Shown: positions 6,161-14,045, counted from the stretch's first letter. The stretch: 14,811 nt of DNA from Deltaproteobacteria bacterium (GCA_019314085.1 JAFCZZ010000021.1:1-14811), one strand, 5' to 3'. Translations and numbers: made by a program. The notes: a model not told the origin generated them from the letters alone.

Positions 6161-9061
6161 CTACCGGGTTTCCCTGTCCAGTTCGGCGCGGACGGCCTTT
6201 GCCATGTCATGCAGTGCATAGGGCTTTTTTACATACGCCCCTACACCGAGATTAAGCGCGTCTTTGACCCTGTTCGATTCGGAAAATCCGCTTACAATAA
6301 TGGCCTTTTGTCCACTGTGTATTTCCAAGACCTTTTCATACGTTTCAAGTCCATCCATGCCGGGATCCATCACCATGTCCAGAATCAGAAGATCAGCCTT
6401 CCGGGTTTTTAAATATTCGATAGCGGCTTCACCGCTGTCTGCCACATCAGTGCGATATCCCATTTTTCCCAGAAATTGTTGTGCTATGTCCCTTTGCTGC
6501 AGCATATCATCTACAATCAGAATCTTTTCCGTTCCCCTGTAATCGACTATGGGCTGCTGTGACTCCTGAGCCTCAATCTCGCCTGAGGTCACGGGAAAAT
6601 AGAGGTCCACTCGTGTTCCTTCGCCCAACGTGGTCCTGACATCTATATATCCCTGATGATCCTTTACGGTGGACCAGATCACGGTCATGCCCAATCCTGT
6701 CCCGCTTCTGCCCATGACCTTCTTGGAATAAAAGGGTTCAAAAATCATTTTCACGTCTTCAGGAGAGATCCCCGTCCCACTATCGGCGACACTCAACACA
6801 ACGTACTCACCTTTTTCTATGGTATCGTAGCCCCTTATGGGACTGTCCACGACCTGGTTCCTCGTCGTCACGGTAACGGTCCCGCCCTGGGGCATGGCCT
6901 CTGCGGCATTGGATGCAAGATTCATGAGTGTCTTTGAAAGGTGCACACCTGACCCTGACATATTCAAAAGGCCGTCATCCGGCTTAAAATCGAAACGGAC
7001 CAGGGGATGATACTCGGCAAGATTGGCGTATTCGGGACTCCCAAAGTATCCCCGAACGGTGGAATTAAGATTTATGATGTTGGATGTGTTGACGCCTCTT
7101 CGCGCAAGGGTCAATAAATCCTGAACGATGGCAGCCGCCTTTTCTCCTGATTGTTTGATTATCTCGAGCGATTTTCGCATGGGGTTGTCTGGTGAAACGT
7201 CCATGAGCAGAACCTCAGGATAACTTACTATTCCACCCAGGATATTGTTCAGATCGTGGGCAACGCCCCCTGCAAGCATCCCGATGGCCTCCATCTTCTG
7301 GGAGCGCTGCAATTGCGTCTCCAGACTTTTCTTGTCTTGCGCCGCCTTCATGCGCTCCGTAATGTCATTGCCAACACAGAGCACCTCTTCAAGGTTCCCG
7401 TCCCTGTCATAAATGCCCTTATTGCTCCATGAAACCCACATTTTTTCTCCGCTGCGGCGAATATTTTCATTCTCAAAATTATCATACCGTTCAGGATGAT
7501 TGAGAAAATCAGAAAAAAGATCGGATTTCTTTCTTTTGTTGGAATCGCTGTACGGGATAATCAGCCCCAGTGCATTTTCCCCCAGCATTTCATAGTCTCT
7601 ATACCCGTAAATGTCCTGAGCATATCTATTTACAAAGGTAATTTTCCCCGTGGTGTCCAGACGCATGATTATGCTGTTCGCATTTTCAACAAGGACCCTG
7701 TACTTCTCTTCACTCTTCTGCGTCTCATCGAACATCTTAACATTATTTATACTTATGGCAATCTGGCGGGCAATTCCCGCGAGCAGGTTCAAGTCGCTCT
7801 GTTGAGGTGGTCCCGATGAATGAGAGTTTCCCAGTGCCAAAACTCCCAACGATTTGTTCTCATATACAATGGGTACACACACAAAGGATTGCATTCCCAA
7901 AGCATTGAGCAGATCTTTGCTTACTTTCGGTATCTCTTCAAACACCTCTTCCACATCACTTACAATATAGGGCATTTGATTCTTAAAGGCCACGCTACTG
8001 GCCGCCCGTGATCCGGGTCTGTCAAGATGGAGTGCAGTGTTTTTAAAGATTTCTATCTGTTCCGGAGAATAGCCGTATCCTGCTCGATACAGGAGGCGCG
8101 TCTTGTCATTATTTGCCAGCATTACGCCACCGTAATCATAATCGAGATGTTTCTCCAGGGTACCCATAACGCTCCCTAACAGTTCGTCTATGTCAAGTAT
8201 GGTAGCTATGGCATGGCCGATCTCCTGAACAAGTTTAGAGTCGTTATATCTCCTGTCGGATTCCGCTATTAGGTGCTCTGCAACCTTCCCTTGATGTTGA
8301 ATCTGGCGAGCGAGATACTGTCGTTCATGAAAACCTGTGTAGCACGATAAGGCAAGAAGTCCGGTTGATAACGACAACAGAAGAGGTATGAGAGATACGA
8401 CAGGAAGGAAAAAAGCCGATACGATGCCTGTGATTATACCGAACGACAGGATATAGTTGCGCCACCTCTGGGCCTTTTTAAAGGGGGGCTCATGCCATGA
8501 AATAACGTACCTGCACCGCTTTGCGCCCTCGTGTATGCACTCAGGATGGCTTACTGTCGCATATTCCCCGGTAAAAAACATAGCCCCGGATTCCAGCGTC
8601 CCGATGCGATTCTGGCACTGGTATGGTTTTTCTTTGACGCCCGGGTACATCTCATAGACTGCTTCAACCTTATTAGCGGCTATCTTTCTTACCGAAACAG
8701 CCGTACTTTTTGATATTTTCGATCCGACCCTTTCGAGCATCCCATAAACCATCGCAGGATTCATGAATCCAAGGATATACTGTTTGGTTGATCCCAGGGC
8801 CGCGGATTCGGCGCTATATCGACCGGCTTCTCTCGCTATATTGTCGTTCCCCGTCAGTCTATCTGAAATCTCATGGAAACGATCAGCCTGCTCCTGGCTA
8901 ATCCAGCATCCATCATCTTCCAGTTCGGATCTTGACAGGCCGGCATATTCCAGGACCGTATTGATATTGATCTCGGGATATTTTTCCTTAAATAATTCTG
9001 CATAGATTCTCAGAATTCTAACACTATAAAGATTGGAATCCGATTCTCCGGTGTTCGCCAT
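6161..9061 (-). CDS. Membrane hybrid sensor histidine kinase (V4R-like, 2 TM, GAF, PAS, HisKA, HATPase, REC)
   Basis: A 966-residue hybrid kinase. Order: a soluble N-terminal sensor (about 1-195) resembling V4R/activator-type domains, including HPECIHEGAKRCRY; two close membrane helices (about 203-243); a GAF domain (about 277-441); PAS plus PAC (about 449-571, ending CVGNDITERM); HisKA with phospho-acceptor His602 in GGVAHDLNNILGG; HATPase (N-box Asn718 in NLASNAAEA, then DSGTGI and GTGLGM); and a C-terminal receiver (846-961) with the acidic pair D851/D852, phospho-acceptor D895 in LILDMVMDPG, and KKP at 945-947. Start ATG 9061-9059 has AAGGA at good spacing. An upstream in-frame ATG at 9118 would add 19 residues but has AGGA directly abutting it. 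No partner regulator or output gene is adjacent, so the signal and target are unknown. The V4R assignment is by general resemblance only. Confidence 0.88.
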   Translation of the reverse strand: MANTGESDSNLYSVRILRIYAELFKEKYPEININTVLEYAGLSRSELEDDGCWISQEQADRFHEISDRLTGNDNIAREAGRYSAESAALGSTKQYILGFMNPAMVYGMLERVGSKISKSTAVSVRKIAANKVEAVYEMYPGVKEKPYQCQNRIGTLESGAMFFTGEYATVSHPECIHEGAKRCRYVISWHEPPFKKAQRWRNYILSFGIITGIVSAFFLPVVSLIPLLLSLSTGLLALSCYTGFHERQYLARQIQHQGKVAEHLIAESDRRYNDSKLVQEIGHAIATILDIDELLGSVMGTLEKHLDYDYGGVMLANNDKTRLLYRAGYGYSPEQIEIFKNTALHLDRPGSRAASSVAFKNQMPYIVSDVEEVFEEIPKVSKDLLNALGMQSFVCVPIVYENKSLGVLALGNSHSSGPPQQSDLNLLAGIARQIAISINNVKMFDETQKSEEKYRVLVENANSIIMRLDTTGKITFVNRYAQDIYGYRDYEMLGENALGLIIPYSDSNKRKKSDLFSDFLNHPERYDNFENENIRRSGEKMWVSWSNKGIYDRDGNLEEVLCVGNDITERMKAAQDKKSLETQLQRSQKMEAIGMLAGGVAHDLNNILGGIVSYPEVLLMDVSPDNPMRKSLEIIKQSGEKAAAIVQDLLTLARRGVNTSNIINLNSTVRGYFGSPEYANLAEYHPLVRFDFKPDDGLLNMSGSGVHLSKTLMNLASNAAEAMPQGGTVTVTTRNQVVDSPIRGYDTIEKGEYVVLSVADSGTGISPEDVKMIFEPFYSKKVMGRSGTGLGMTVIWSTVKDHQGYIDVRTTLGEGTRVDLYFPVTSGEIEAQESQQPIVDYRGTEKILIVDDMLQQRDIAQQFLGKMGYRTDVADSGEAAIEYLKTRKADLLILDMVMDPGMDGLETYEKVLEIHSGQKAIIVSGFSESNRVKDALNLGVGAYVKKPYALHDMAKAVRAELDRETR

Positions 9062-9233
9062 GAATCGTTCCTTCTCGCAGATACAGCCCAGTTCGCGCCC
9101 CTTGTCTTTTCGATACATTCCTATAAGGACAATCGGCAGGTTTTGAAAAAAAATTAACTTTTCCCCAAAATGCCCAAATCTGCTCGAAGAAAACTTCTAC
9201 GACACTGTCAGCTTTTTAGTGATGTATTTTCCC

Positions 9234-9269
9234 CCTCCGTCAGAAATCATCCAGAATTTTCCACGGAGG
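9234..9269. repeat. Inverted repeat upstream of the histidine kinase
   Basis: CCTCCGT (9234-9240) pairs with ACGGAGG (9263-9269) around a 22-base loop, and GAAA/TTTC pairing is possible inside. There is no T-run on either side, so it may be an operator or a weak RNA structure rather than a terminator. Confidence 0.35.
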
Positions 9270-9280
9270 TGATGGCTGCA

Positions 9281-9332
9281 CAGAAAGGGGGAAACCTCGG
9301 CCTGCTGTGCGCTTGCCGTGAAGATTTCCCCC
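9281..9332 (-). terminator. Possible terminator after the universal stress protein gene
   Basis: On the minus strand, just after the usp stop at 9348, GGGGGAAA (9332-9325) can pair with TTTCCCCC (9294-9287). A nested CGGC/GCCG stem lies inside, and the 3' flank is TTTCT. The outer loop is large and the T-run short, so this is a moderate candidate. Confidence 0.4.
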
Positions 9333-9347
9333 GATTGGTTTCTTATC

Positions 9348-9746
9348 TTATTGCGATTTGATGCTTACAACGGGACAGTCGGCGTTGAGAATAACATACT
9401 GCGCAGTTGAGCCGAGAAGAAACTTCCCTACCTTTGATTTCATCTTGACGCCCACGATAATCTCATCGGCCTTCTGGTCCTTTGCGAATTCGACAATATC
9501 CTCACCGGGCGAAAGACCGCGAATCAGGAGCTCTGATTCAGCTTTGATTCCCGCTTCTTTCAGCACCCCTTCAGCATAACTCAGCTCCCCCTTGGCAGCA
9601 TCTATTTCTTCGATCTTCTCACCCATCCCGCCTTCAAGAGAAGATATAAGGTAGACCGTCGCATCAAAGGCCTTTGCGTGAAGCTTTACCGTATCCAGAA
9701 GCGCCTTTGACATTTTCGACTCTCTGTAACCCACGACTATTTTCAT
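9348..9746 (-). CDS. Universal stress protein (UspA family)
   Basis: A 132-residue single-domain universal stress protein, a cytoplasmic nucleotide-binding-type fold linked to stress survival. The first strand is MKIVVGYRESKMSKALL. The C-terminal part has the family pattern ADEIIVGVKMKSKVGKFLLG (residues about 94-112) followed by STAQYVILNADCPVVSI. In the ATP-binding pattern GxxGx9G(S/T), the first Gly (G99) and the GS pair (112-113) are present, but the second Gly is Met102, so nucleotide binding is uncertain. The start ATG 9746-9744 has AAGGAGG at ideal spacing. A longer frame beginning at 9809 has no such support. The gene stands alone, with its own candidate promoter upstream and a possible terminator downstream. 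Confidence 0.9.
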   Translation of the reverse strand: MKIVVGYRESKMSKALLDTVKLHAKAFDATVYLISSLEGGMGEKIEEIDAAKGELSYAEGVLKEAGIKAESELLIRGLSPGEDIVEFAKDQKADEIIVGVKMKSKVGKFLLGSTAQYVILNADCPVVSIKSQ

Positions 9747-9847
9747 TCCATCCTCCTTCATTTTTCGAAAAAGAGGGTCAGTGCCCACCCTTCCGTTCGG
9801 TGCTTCCAAGTGTCTTTAAGGACCCCCCCTCCATGGGAAGCAGTAGA

Positions 9848-9876
9848 AACATGACATTCTGGGAATCCTTTGTCAA
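9848..9876 (-). promoter_or_regulatory. Candidate promoter of the universal stress protein gene
   Basis: On the minus strand, -35 TTGACA (9876-9871) is perfect. After 17 bases a weak -10, CATGTT (9853-9848), follows with three matches. The imperfect -10 suggests that an activator or different sigma factor may be involved, or that the match is fortuitous. Confidence 0.4.
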
Positions 9877-10011
9877 GAAATTTTCTGCAGTTGAATATTC
9901 ACCCTAGGAAATGATTGTTTTCCCCGCACATATCTCTGAAGAGCGGCAGTACGCACGAGGGCACTGACACTGATTCCTGACATACACTGAAGTCCTCCAA
10001 GGGTTAAGGGA

Positions 10012-10116
10012 GGGTCAAAGGTATAGGAGGGGCCAGATCTTTATTCTATACAATATATGCCTTGCCGTAATGAATTATCAAAAATCAAGATTTGACCCAT
10101 CTCTTCCCTTTGACCC
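10012..10116. mobile_element. Small palindromic repeat element (MITE/REP-like, ~105 bp)
   Basis: The two ends are imperfect inverted copies. GGGTCAAAGG (10012-10021) is exactly matched by CCTTTGACCC (10107-10116). By eye about 27 of the outer 36 positions agree between 10012-10047 and the complement of 10081-10116, including ATCTT near the inner end. It contains no coding capacity. It lies 12 bp beyond the premature stop of the AbfD-like gene. The TTTGACCC-containing end resembles non-autonomous elements mobilised by REP-associated transposases, but that link is inference. Confidence 0.5.
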
Positions 10117-10128
10117 TATGGTCGATTT

Positions 10129-11013
10129 TCACGCATCAAAGCAAAACGAAAACTTGTACAGATCCGCCATCTCCTCGGAGAATCTGAATGCCCGGTACAT
10201 AAAAATCCGCTCCCAGGGAACGACCACATTATCGAAGACGCACAGTGCCTCGTGGTCCCGAAACGCGGCGGCTGCCATGTTTACGATGCTGTTCCCCGCC
10301 CTCGTTGCGCTGTGAGATGCGGGGTCTATCACGAAGGTGACCCCTTCCGCGTCGATCGGCAACGCAAAGAAGATGGCATAGGCCTCGTCCCGTTCCGTCA
10401 TGGCCGTGGTCGGTATGACCAGCATTTCGTGTGAATTCAGGGCGCTTACCCCGCATGCCTTCGCCCCGCGCAGCATAACTCCGTTGGCTGTCTCGTCTAC
10501 CGCGTGCAGCAGGAGGTCGGCGTGCGGTTGCCGGTGGGGGGGCAGCCACCTGTTCCCCTGCGGGTCAACCAGCGACCCGTCGCAGGTCAGATCATTTTCC
10601 TGGATATATTCCAGGTATTTGAGGAACCGTCCGTGATGATTTGTTCCGTGGGAAGCATCAATATCATCGGTTGTTATGGAAAGGGCGTTTAACGTGTTCA
10701 TCCCCAGCGTGCGTTGGAAGCAATGTCCATTATTGCCGTTGAACAGTTGGTTCAGTTGCGCCTTTTTTATCAGATCATCGATGTTCTGGCTGATGTGGTT
10801 AAAGCGGTTGATCCTGGACCCGGTGATGTGGGATATTGCAACTATGATCTGTTCATGCTGTGGCACCTGGGCCATTTCATATGTCTTGGCTATCGTATCG
10901 ATGGATTTACAGACAGCCGGATTCTCATATGCGTTTACTGTTCTGTTGCCCCGTATATAGACATCCAGATTGAGATCATCCAGACTGTCTCTGTATTGTC
11001 CCGAAGTCATCAT
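10129..11013 (-). pseudogene. Truncated HpaB/AbfD-family (4-hydroxybutyryl-CoA dehydratase-like) gene
   Basis: From ATG 11013 this encodes 294 residues, whereas family members have about 480-490, so the C-terminal 40% is missing. The N-terminal part is clear: TSGQYRDSLDDLNLDVYIRG near the start, then SHITGSRINRFNHI, then CFQRTLGMNTLNAL (C98), YIQENDLTCDGSLVDPQG, MLRGAKACGVSALNSHEMLV and FDNVVVPWERIFMY. These follow 4-hydroxyphenylacetate 3-hydroxylase/4-hydroxybutyryl-CoA dehydratase proteins. True dehydratases use Cys99, Cys103, His292 and Cys299 for a [4Fe-4S] cluster. Here C98 matches the first, the second is Thr102, and the frame ends (FSFCFDA) at about the third. An inactive remnant is therefore likely, though a flavin-only relative broken recently is possible. 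The start has GGAGG but at a long 13-base spacing. The extra 24 upstream codons run into a repeat element and are not counted. Confidence 0.75.
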
Positions 11014-11054
11014 GATGTTTACATAACCTCCCGGAAAAGTATGAATATTGAAGA

Positions 11055-11133
11055 GGGGGAATTTAGAGATGAATCTCTCACGCAAAATGGTATAGCACTG
11101 TGTCAGTCTCTTATAAAAAGTCTAAATTCCCCC
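11055..11133. mobile_element. 79-bp element with perfect 13-bp terminal inverted repeats (MITE-like)
   Basis: GGGGGAATTTAGA (11055-11067) and TCTAAATTCCCCC (11121-11133) are perfect inverted repeats separated by 53 bp. An inner palindrome AGAGAT-GA-ATCTCT occupies 11064-11077. TGAAG occurs just outside each end (11049-11053 and 11137-11141) and could be a target duplication, though not immediately abutting. There is no coding capacity. It occupies the region where the AbfD-like gene's promoter would be expected. Confidence 0.5.
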
Positions 11134-11539
11134 CCGTGAAGTGGCTCTTAAAAAAAAGATCCTTTCGTCAGCCATGCCGGGTACCGGATTGTCTGCTCCG
11201 GAATGTACGCCATACCCCTGTTAAAAGGGGTATAACGGCCACTCCGCCTTGTCTTTCGTAATTCCTCTCTTACACTAATCATGCCAATGTGAAACATTTC
11301 GCGCGTACGGCATAATTGTTCATATATTACAAATGGTTGCACCTGAAGCCATTGTAAAGACGGATTGATGGTGGCCAAAAAAGTTGACTGTCGTGTCTGA
11401 ATGGCACACCGGTGCAACGAATGCATCGTGCTTTGCGTGGTATTGCGGAATGGTACCCACTGCGTCATCGTGACATACCCATGTCATTCTGACTCGGTTG
11501 CCCCCATCCCTCCGAGGCAACGGTTTCACCGCTTTCCCA
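11134..11539. other. Intergenic stretch without supported genes
   Basis: About 400 bp with no convincing coding region, RNA gene or promoter. A minus-strand frame at 11148-11468 (106 codons) has no ribosome-binding site and no family resemblance that I can see. The only structure is the inverted repeat at 11212-11233. Confidence 0.5.
11212..11233. repeat. Perfect 8-bp inverted repeat (hairpin)
   Basis: ATACCCCT (11212-11219) pairs with AGGGGTAT (11226-11233) around the 6-base loop GTTAAA. No T-run follows on either strand, so it is not a canonical terminator. It may be part of a degenerate repeat. Confidence 0.45.
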
Positions 11540-11568
11540 TTGACAGGGAGGCCCGCCTCTCCTATACT
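11540..11568 (+). promoter_or_regulatory. Near-consensus sigma70 promoter of the lipoprotein gene
   Basis: TTGACA (11540-11545), a spacer of exactly 17 bases and TATACT (11563-11568) give eleven of twelve consensus matches. Transcription would start near 11575, about 36 nt before the lipoprotein ATG. It is the best promoter in the window. Confidence 0.75.
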
Positions 11569-11610
11569 TCGCTCTCAGCAAAACGGGAAGAGACGTCACG
11601 AGGGCAAAGG

Positions 11611-12096
11611 ATGCGAACCCGTTCGAAATTATCCCTGCATATCATCTGCGTTCTGGTCCTCCTTGTATCCGCGGGGTGTGCCGGCCTGCATGCCAGGGAT
11701 TATGGCCGGATTATACCTGACGGAGACGTGACAGAAGCCTTCGGAACATATCAAACCGACCCTGATCTCACGTACTATATCAGCGGCTCGGATGTGTACC
11801 CCAATGCTATTATGGGGCTGAACAGGGCCTATATCCTCGATTCCACCCTGTGGAAAAAGCTCAAGATGACGCCTCAGGTACTACGTGAACTTGTCACAAA
11901 CATGCAGATGAAGGCCACGATCCAGCATGGGTTTGTCTTGGTTGATCCCGAGGGGAATCGGATAGGGGTATGGTACTCCATCCTTTCGGCCACGACATCG
12001 CTCTGGATGAAGAACGATCATACGGTTGTGATCGTGACGCCAGACCTCGATACGTACGAGAAGATCGAAAGGTGGCCCTTTTCTAGGATGCGATAG
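11611..12096 (+). CDS. Putative lipoprotein of unknown function
   Basis: A 161-residue exported lipoprotein. Residues 1-22 form a signal peptide: basic MRTRSK, a hydrophobic core IICVLVLLV, and a lipobox-like VSAGC with Cys23 as the probable lipidation site. The mature part contains TYYISGSDVYPNAIMGLNRAYIL (about 54-76), then KMTPQVLRELVTNM, HGFVLVDPEGNRIGVWYS and TVVIVTPDLDTYEKI. The YPNAI...GLNR...LDSTLW pattern recurs in uncharacterised deltaproteobacterial lipoproteins in my memory, but I know no function. The start ATG 11611 is preceded by AGGG at about seven bases. A longer frame opens upstream at 11401 but contains the promoter and so is not used. It is separated from the methyltransferase gene by about 146 bp and is likely monocistronic. 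Confidence 0.82.
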   Translation: MRTRSKLSLHIICVLVLLVSAGCAGLHARDYGRIIPDGDVTEAFGTYQTDPDLTYYISGSDVYPNAIMGLNRAYILDSTLWKKLKMTPQVLRELVTNMQMKATIQHGFVLVDPEGNRIGVWYSILSATTSLWMKNDHTVVIVTPDLDTYEKIERWPFSRMR

Positions 12097-12171
12097 CCGC
12101 ATCGTACGTACGTAGTATCTTCAATATAAAGAGGCCCCGGTCGATCCTTCCCGCGGAGGGGTGGAACGGAA

Positions 12172-12200
12172 TTGCAATAGAGATACGGACACGGTATAGC
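12172..12200 (+). promoter_or_regulatory. Candidate promoter of the RNA methyltransferase gene
   Basis: TTGCAA (12172-12177), a 17-base spacer and TATAGC (12195-12200) each match four of six consensus positions. Transcription would begin near 12207, just before the preferred GTG start at 12243, which supports that start over the TTG at 12204. Confidence 0.45.
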
Positions 12201-12242
12201 TTCTTGGTCGCGAAAGCGCCGGGAAACAGGGGAAATTGTGAA

Positions 12243-13013
12243 GTGGGTATCTTTGAGATATCGAGGGACCACCGAAAATGGGTACGGGGTCTGCACCGGA
12301 AAAAGACCCGGGAGAAGGAGGGCCTGTTCATCGCCGAGGGGTTCAACGCCCTCGAGGCCGCTGTCCGGACAACCCATCACCCGATAGTTGAGGTTATGAC
12401 GGACGGAGATCACCATGAGAGGGTTGTCGATATCCTCCCCGATGATCTGCCGGTTTTTGAATGCTCCGGCAGCATCATGGAGGAGATCTCCACGGAGAAA
12501 ACTCCGCAGGGGGTAATGATAATCTGCCGCAGGGGGAAATTCGATTTTCAGGCCCTGGAAGGAGCGCTCCCCGATACCCTCCTGTATCTCGACCGGGTGT
12601 CTGATCCGGGGAACCTGGGAACCATTGTGCGCACGGCCGCCTGGTTCGGAATCGGACAGCTGGTCCTGAGTCCCTCCTGCGTTGATCCCTTCAACACAAA
12701 GGCGATACGGGCGTCCGCCGGGGCGATCTTCACGACCGAGATATATCAATCTGTCGATCCCAACCAGATACGCGGGTTCGCGGAGAGGATGGGGTACCGG
12801 ATGGTGGCGATGGTTCCGCGGGGGGGCGGTTCGCCAGGCAAACTCAAGAAGACGGGCAAAAAGATCGTGATGCTGGGGCAGGAAGCGGACGGCCTGTCGG
12901 AGGAGCTGAAGGGATGTGCCGATCAGCTCGTCTCGATCCCGGGGAGGGGGGAGATCGAATCCCTGAACCTGTCGGTCGCCGCCGCGATCATCCTCTATGA
13001 GATCGCGAAGTGA
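12243..13013 (+). CDS. SpoU/TrmH-family rRNA 2'-O-ribose methyltransferase
   Basis: A 256-residue S-adenosylmethionine-dependent RNA 2'-O-methyltransferase of the SPOUT class (TsnR/RlmB-like), which acts on rRNA or tRNA in the cytoplasm. The N-terminal substrate-binding region (about 8-90, with REKEGLFIAEGFNALEAA) is followed by the knotted catalytic domain. Motif 1 is DRVSDPGNLGTIVRTAAWFG, with Asn123 and catalytic-type Arg129. Motif 2 is VMLGQEADGLSEEL (about 208-221). Motif 3 is IPGRGEIESLNLSVAAAIILYE (about 231-252). All three are intact, so the enzyme should be active; the target nucleotide cannot be read from sequence. I prefer GTG at 12243, with AGGGGA nine bases upstream; a TTG 13 codons earlier is the alternative. 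It ends 10 bp from the convergent EamA gene. Confidence 0.9.
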   Translation: MGIFEISRDHRKWVRGLHRKKTREKEGLFIAEGFNALEAAVRTTHHPIVEVMTDGDHHERVVDILPDDLPVFECSGSIMEEISTEKTPQGVMIICRRGKFDFQALEGALPDTLLYLDRVSDPGNLGTIVRTAAWFGIGQLVLSPSCVDPFNTKAIRASAGAIFTTEIYQSVDPNQIRGFAERMGYRMVAMVPRGGGSPGKLKKTGKKIVMLGQEADGLSEELKGCADQLVSIPGRGEIESLNLSVAAAIILYEIAK

Positions 13014-13023
13014 ATAAGGTCCC

Positions 13024-13932
13024 TCAATCCAGTTCGCCGGTGCGGCCCTTTCTGAAGAAGTAGTCCGGAAACGAGATCTCGGAGATAATCATACCCGTCA
13101 GGATACAGGCGGCACCGATGAGACCCCGGACACCGAACCGCTCGCCGATTGCCCAGTAGGCGTACAGCGCCGCGAATACCGGCTCCATGCAGAAGATCAG
13201 TGCTGTGTGCGTCGGGCTGGTGAAGCGCTGCATGGCGGTCTGGACCAGGAAGGCGAAAATCGTGGCCAAGAGGACACAGATCACCAGCGCCCAGAGTATC
13301 TCAGGATGCCAGACCAGAATTTCATTCCCCTTAGCCTGCGCCACCAGGGCGCTCAACAGCGCCACGACCCCGATCTGGACCGTCGTCAGCCAGTACACAT
13401 CGCTCGCCCGAGCGAATCTGCCGGTGAAGATGAGGTGCAGCGCGATGCAGACCGCGCAGGTGATCCCGAGGATGTCACCCCTGTTGAGACCCCAGCCCCC
13501 GTTCGTGCAGAGGAGAAAGAGCCCCGCAGTGGCCAGGATCACCCCCAGCTTCATGTTGAGGGTCACGGAATGCCGCAGGAAAGTGGCCCCAATAACCGGT
13601 ACGAGAACAACATTGAGCCCCGTCAGAAAAGCGGTGTTCGAGGCGGTGGCGTACAGGAGGGCCATGGTCTGAAATGCAAACGCGCCGAAGAGCAGGACGC
13701 CGAGGACCACGCCCCTCGTGAGGTATTCCTTTCTGAGTGGCCGTTTCACGATCAGGCAGATCGCCAGGAGGATCAGAAACGCAAGGCCGAAGCGCTGTGA
13801 CAGGAAGGGAAAGACCCCCACCTGCTGTACGGCCTGCTTGACCACGACGAAGGTAACCCCCCAGAACAGTGTGGTTATGAGGAGCAGAAGATCAGCGCCC
13901 AGTCTGCGCATCTTCTCCGGCGAGTGTGCCAT
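13024..13932 (-). CDS. EamA/DMT-family transporter
   Basis: A 302-residue inner-membrane protein with two EamA repeats (about 14-143 and 152-288) and roughly ten membrane helices, the standard size for drug/metabolite exporters such as RhaT/YdcZ relatives. The first repeat begins LLLLITTLFWGVTFVVVKQA (15-34), with the FWGxxFVxxK motif of this family. It ends in the typical LNVVLVPVIGATFL segment. The second repeat has the HTALIFCMEPVFAALYAYWAIGE region (about 242-264), a classic EamA ending. The substrate is unknown; amino acids or metabolites are usual. The start ATG 13932-13930 has GGAGGG upstream. A candidate promoter lies at 13962-13990. The gene is divergent from the amino-acid-binding protein and convergent with the methyltransferase. 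Confidence 0.9.
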   Translation of the reverse strand: MAHSPEKMRRLGADLLLLITTLFWGVTFVVVKQAVQQVGVFPFLSQRFGLAFLILLAICLIVKRPLRKEYLTRGVVLGVLLFGAFAFQTMALLYATASNTAFLTGLNVVLVPVIGATFLRHSVTLNMKLGVILATAGLFLLCTNGGWGLNRGDILGITCAVCIALHLIFTGRFARASDVYWLTTVQIGVVALLSALVAQAKGNEILVWHPEILWALVICVLLATIFAFLVQTAMQRFTSPTHTALIFCMEPVFAALYAYWAIGERFGVRGLIGAACILTGMIISEISFPDYFFRKGRTGELD

Positions 13933-13961
13933 ATACCCTGCCCTCCTTCAGGCAAAACCGC

Positions 13962-13990
13962 CTTATATCGCTTGCATTTTCCAAAAGCAA
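13962..13990 (-). promoter_or_regulatory. Candidate promoter of the EamA transporter gene
   Basis: On the minus strand TTGCTT (13990-13985) is followed after 17 bases by TATAAG (13967-13962), a five-of-six -10. The start of transcription would be near 13955, about 23 nt before the ATG. Confidence 0.45.
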
Positions 13991-14016
13991 CCAAAAACGG
14001 TCCCCGGCTTTTTATC

Positions 14017-14045
14017 TTGACAACACCCCGCCTCAATAGTAACTA
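14017..14045 (+). promoter_or_regulatory. Possible promoter of the amino-acid-binding protein gene
   Basis: A perfect -35 TTGACA (14017-14022) lies about 60 bases before the start codon. The best-spaced -10 after 17 bases is poor (TAACTA, 14040-14045), so an activator or another -10 register is likely. Confidence 0.35.

Larger units (their letters stand above)
9747..10128. other. Intergenic region (382 bp)
   Basis: No gene is supported. It contains the usp promoter and leader near 9747-9876 and a palindromic MITE-like element at 10012-10116. The stretch 9880-10011 shows no continuation of the truncated AbfD-like reading frame in any frame I read. Confidence 0.5.

Noticed and set aside
9062..9118. 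19-codon N-terminal extension of the histidine kinase
   Set aside because: The upstream ATG has AGGA directly adjoining it, too close to serve. The ATG at 9061 has AAGGA at normal spacing. The longer form is not excluded.
11014..11085. 24-codon N-terminal extension of the AbfD-like gene
   Set aside because: It runs into the palindromic element at 11055-11133, and family similarity begins only at the MMTSGQY segment.
11148..11468. 106-codon minus-strand frame
   Set aside because: No ribosome site, no promoter, low-complexity translation and no recognisable family; treated as non-coding.
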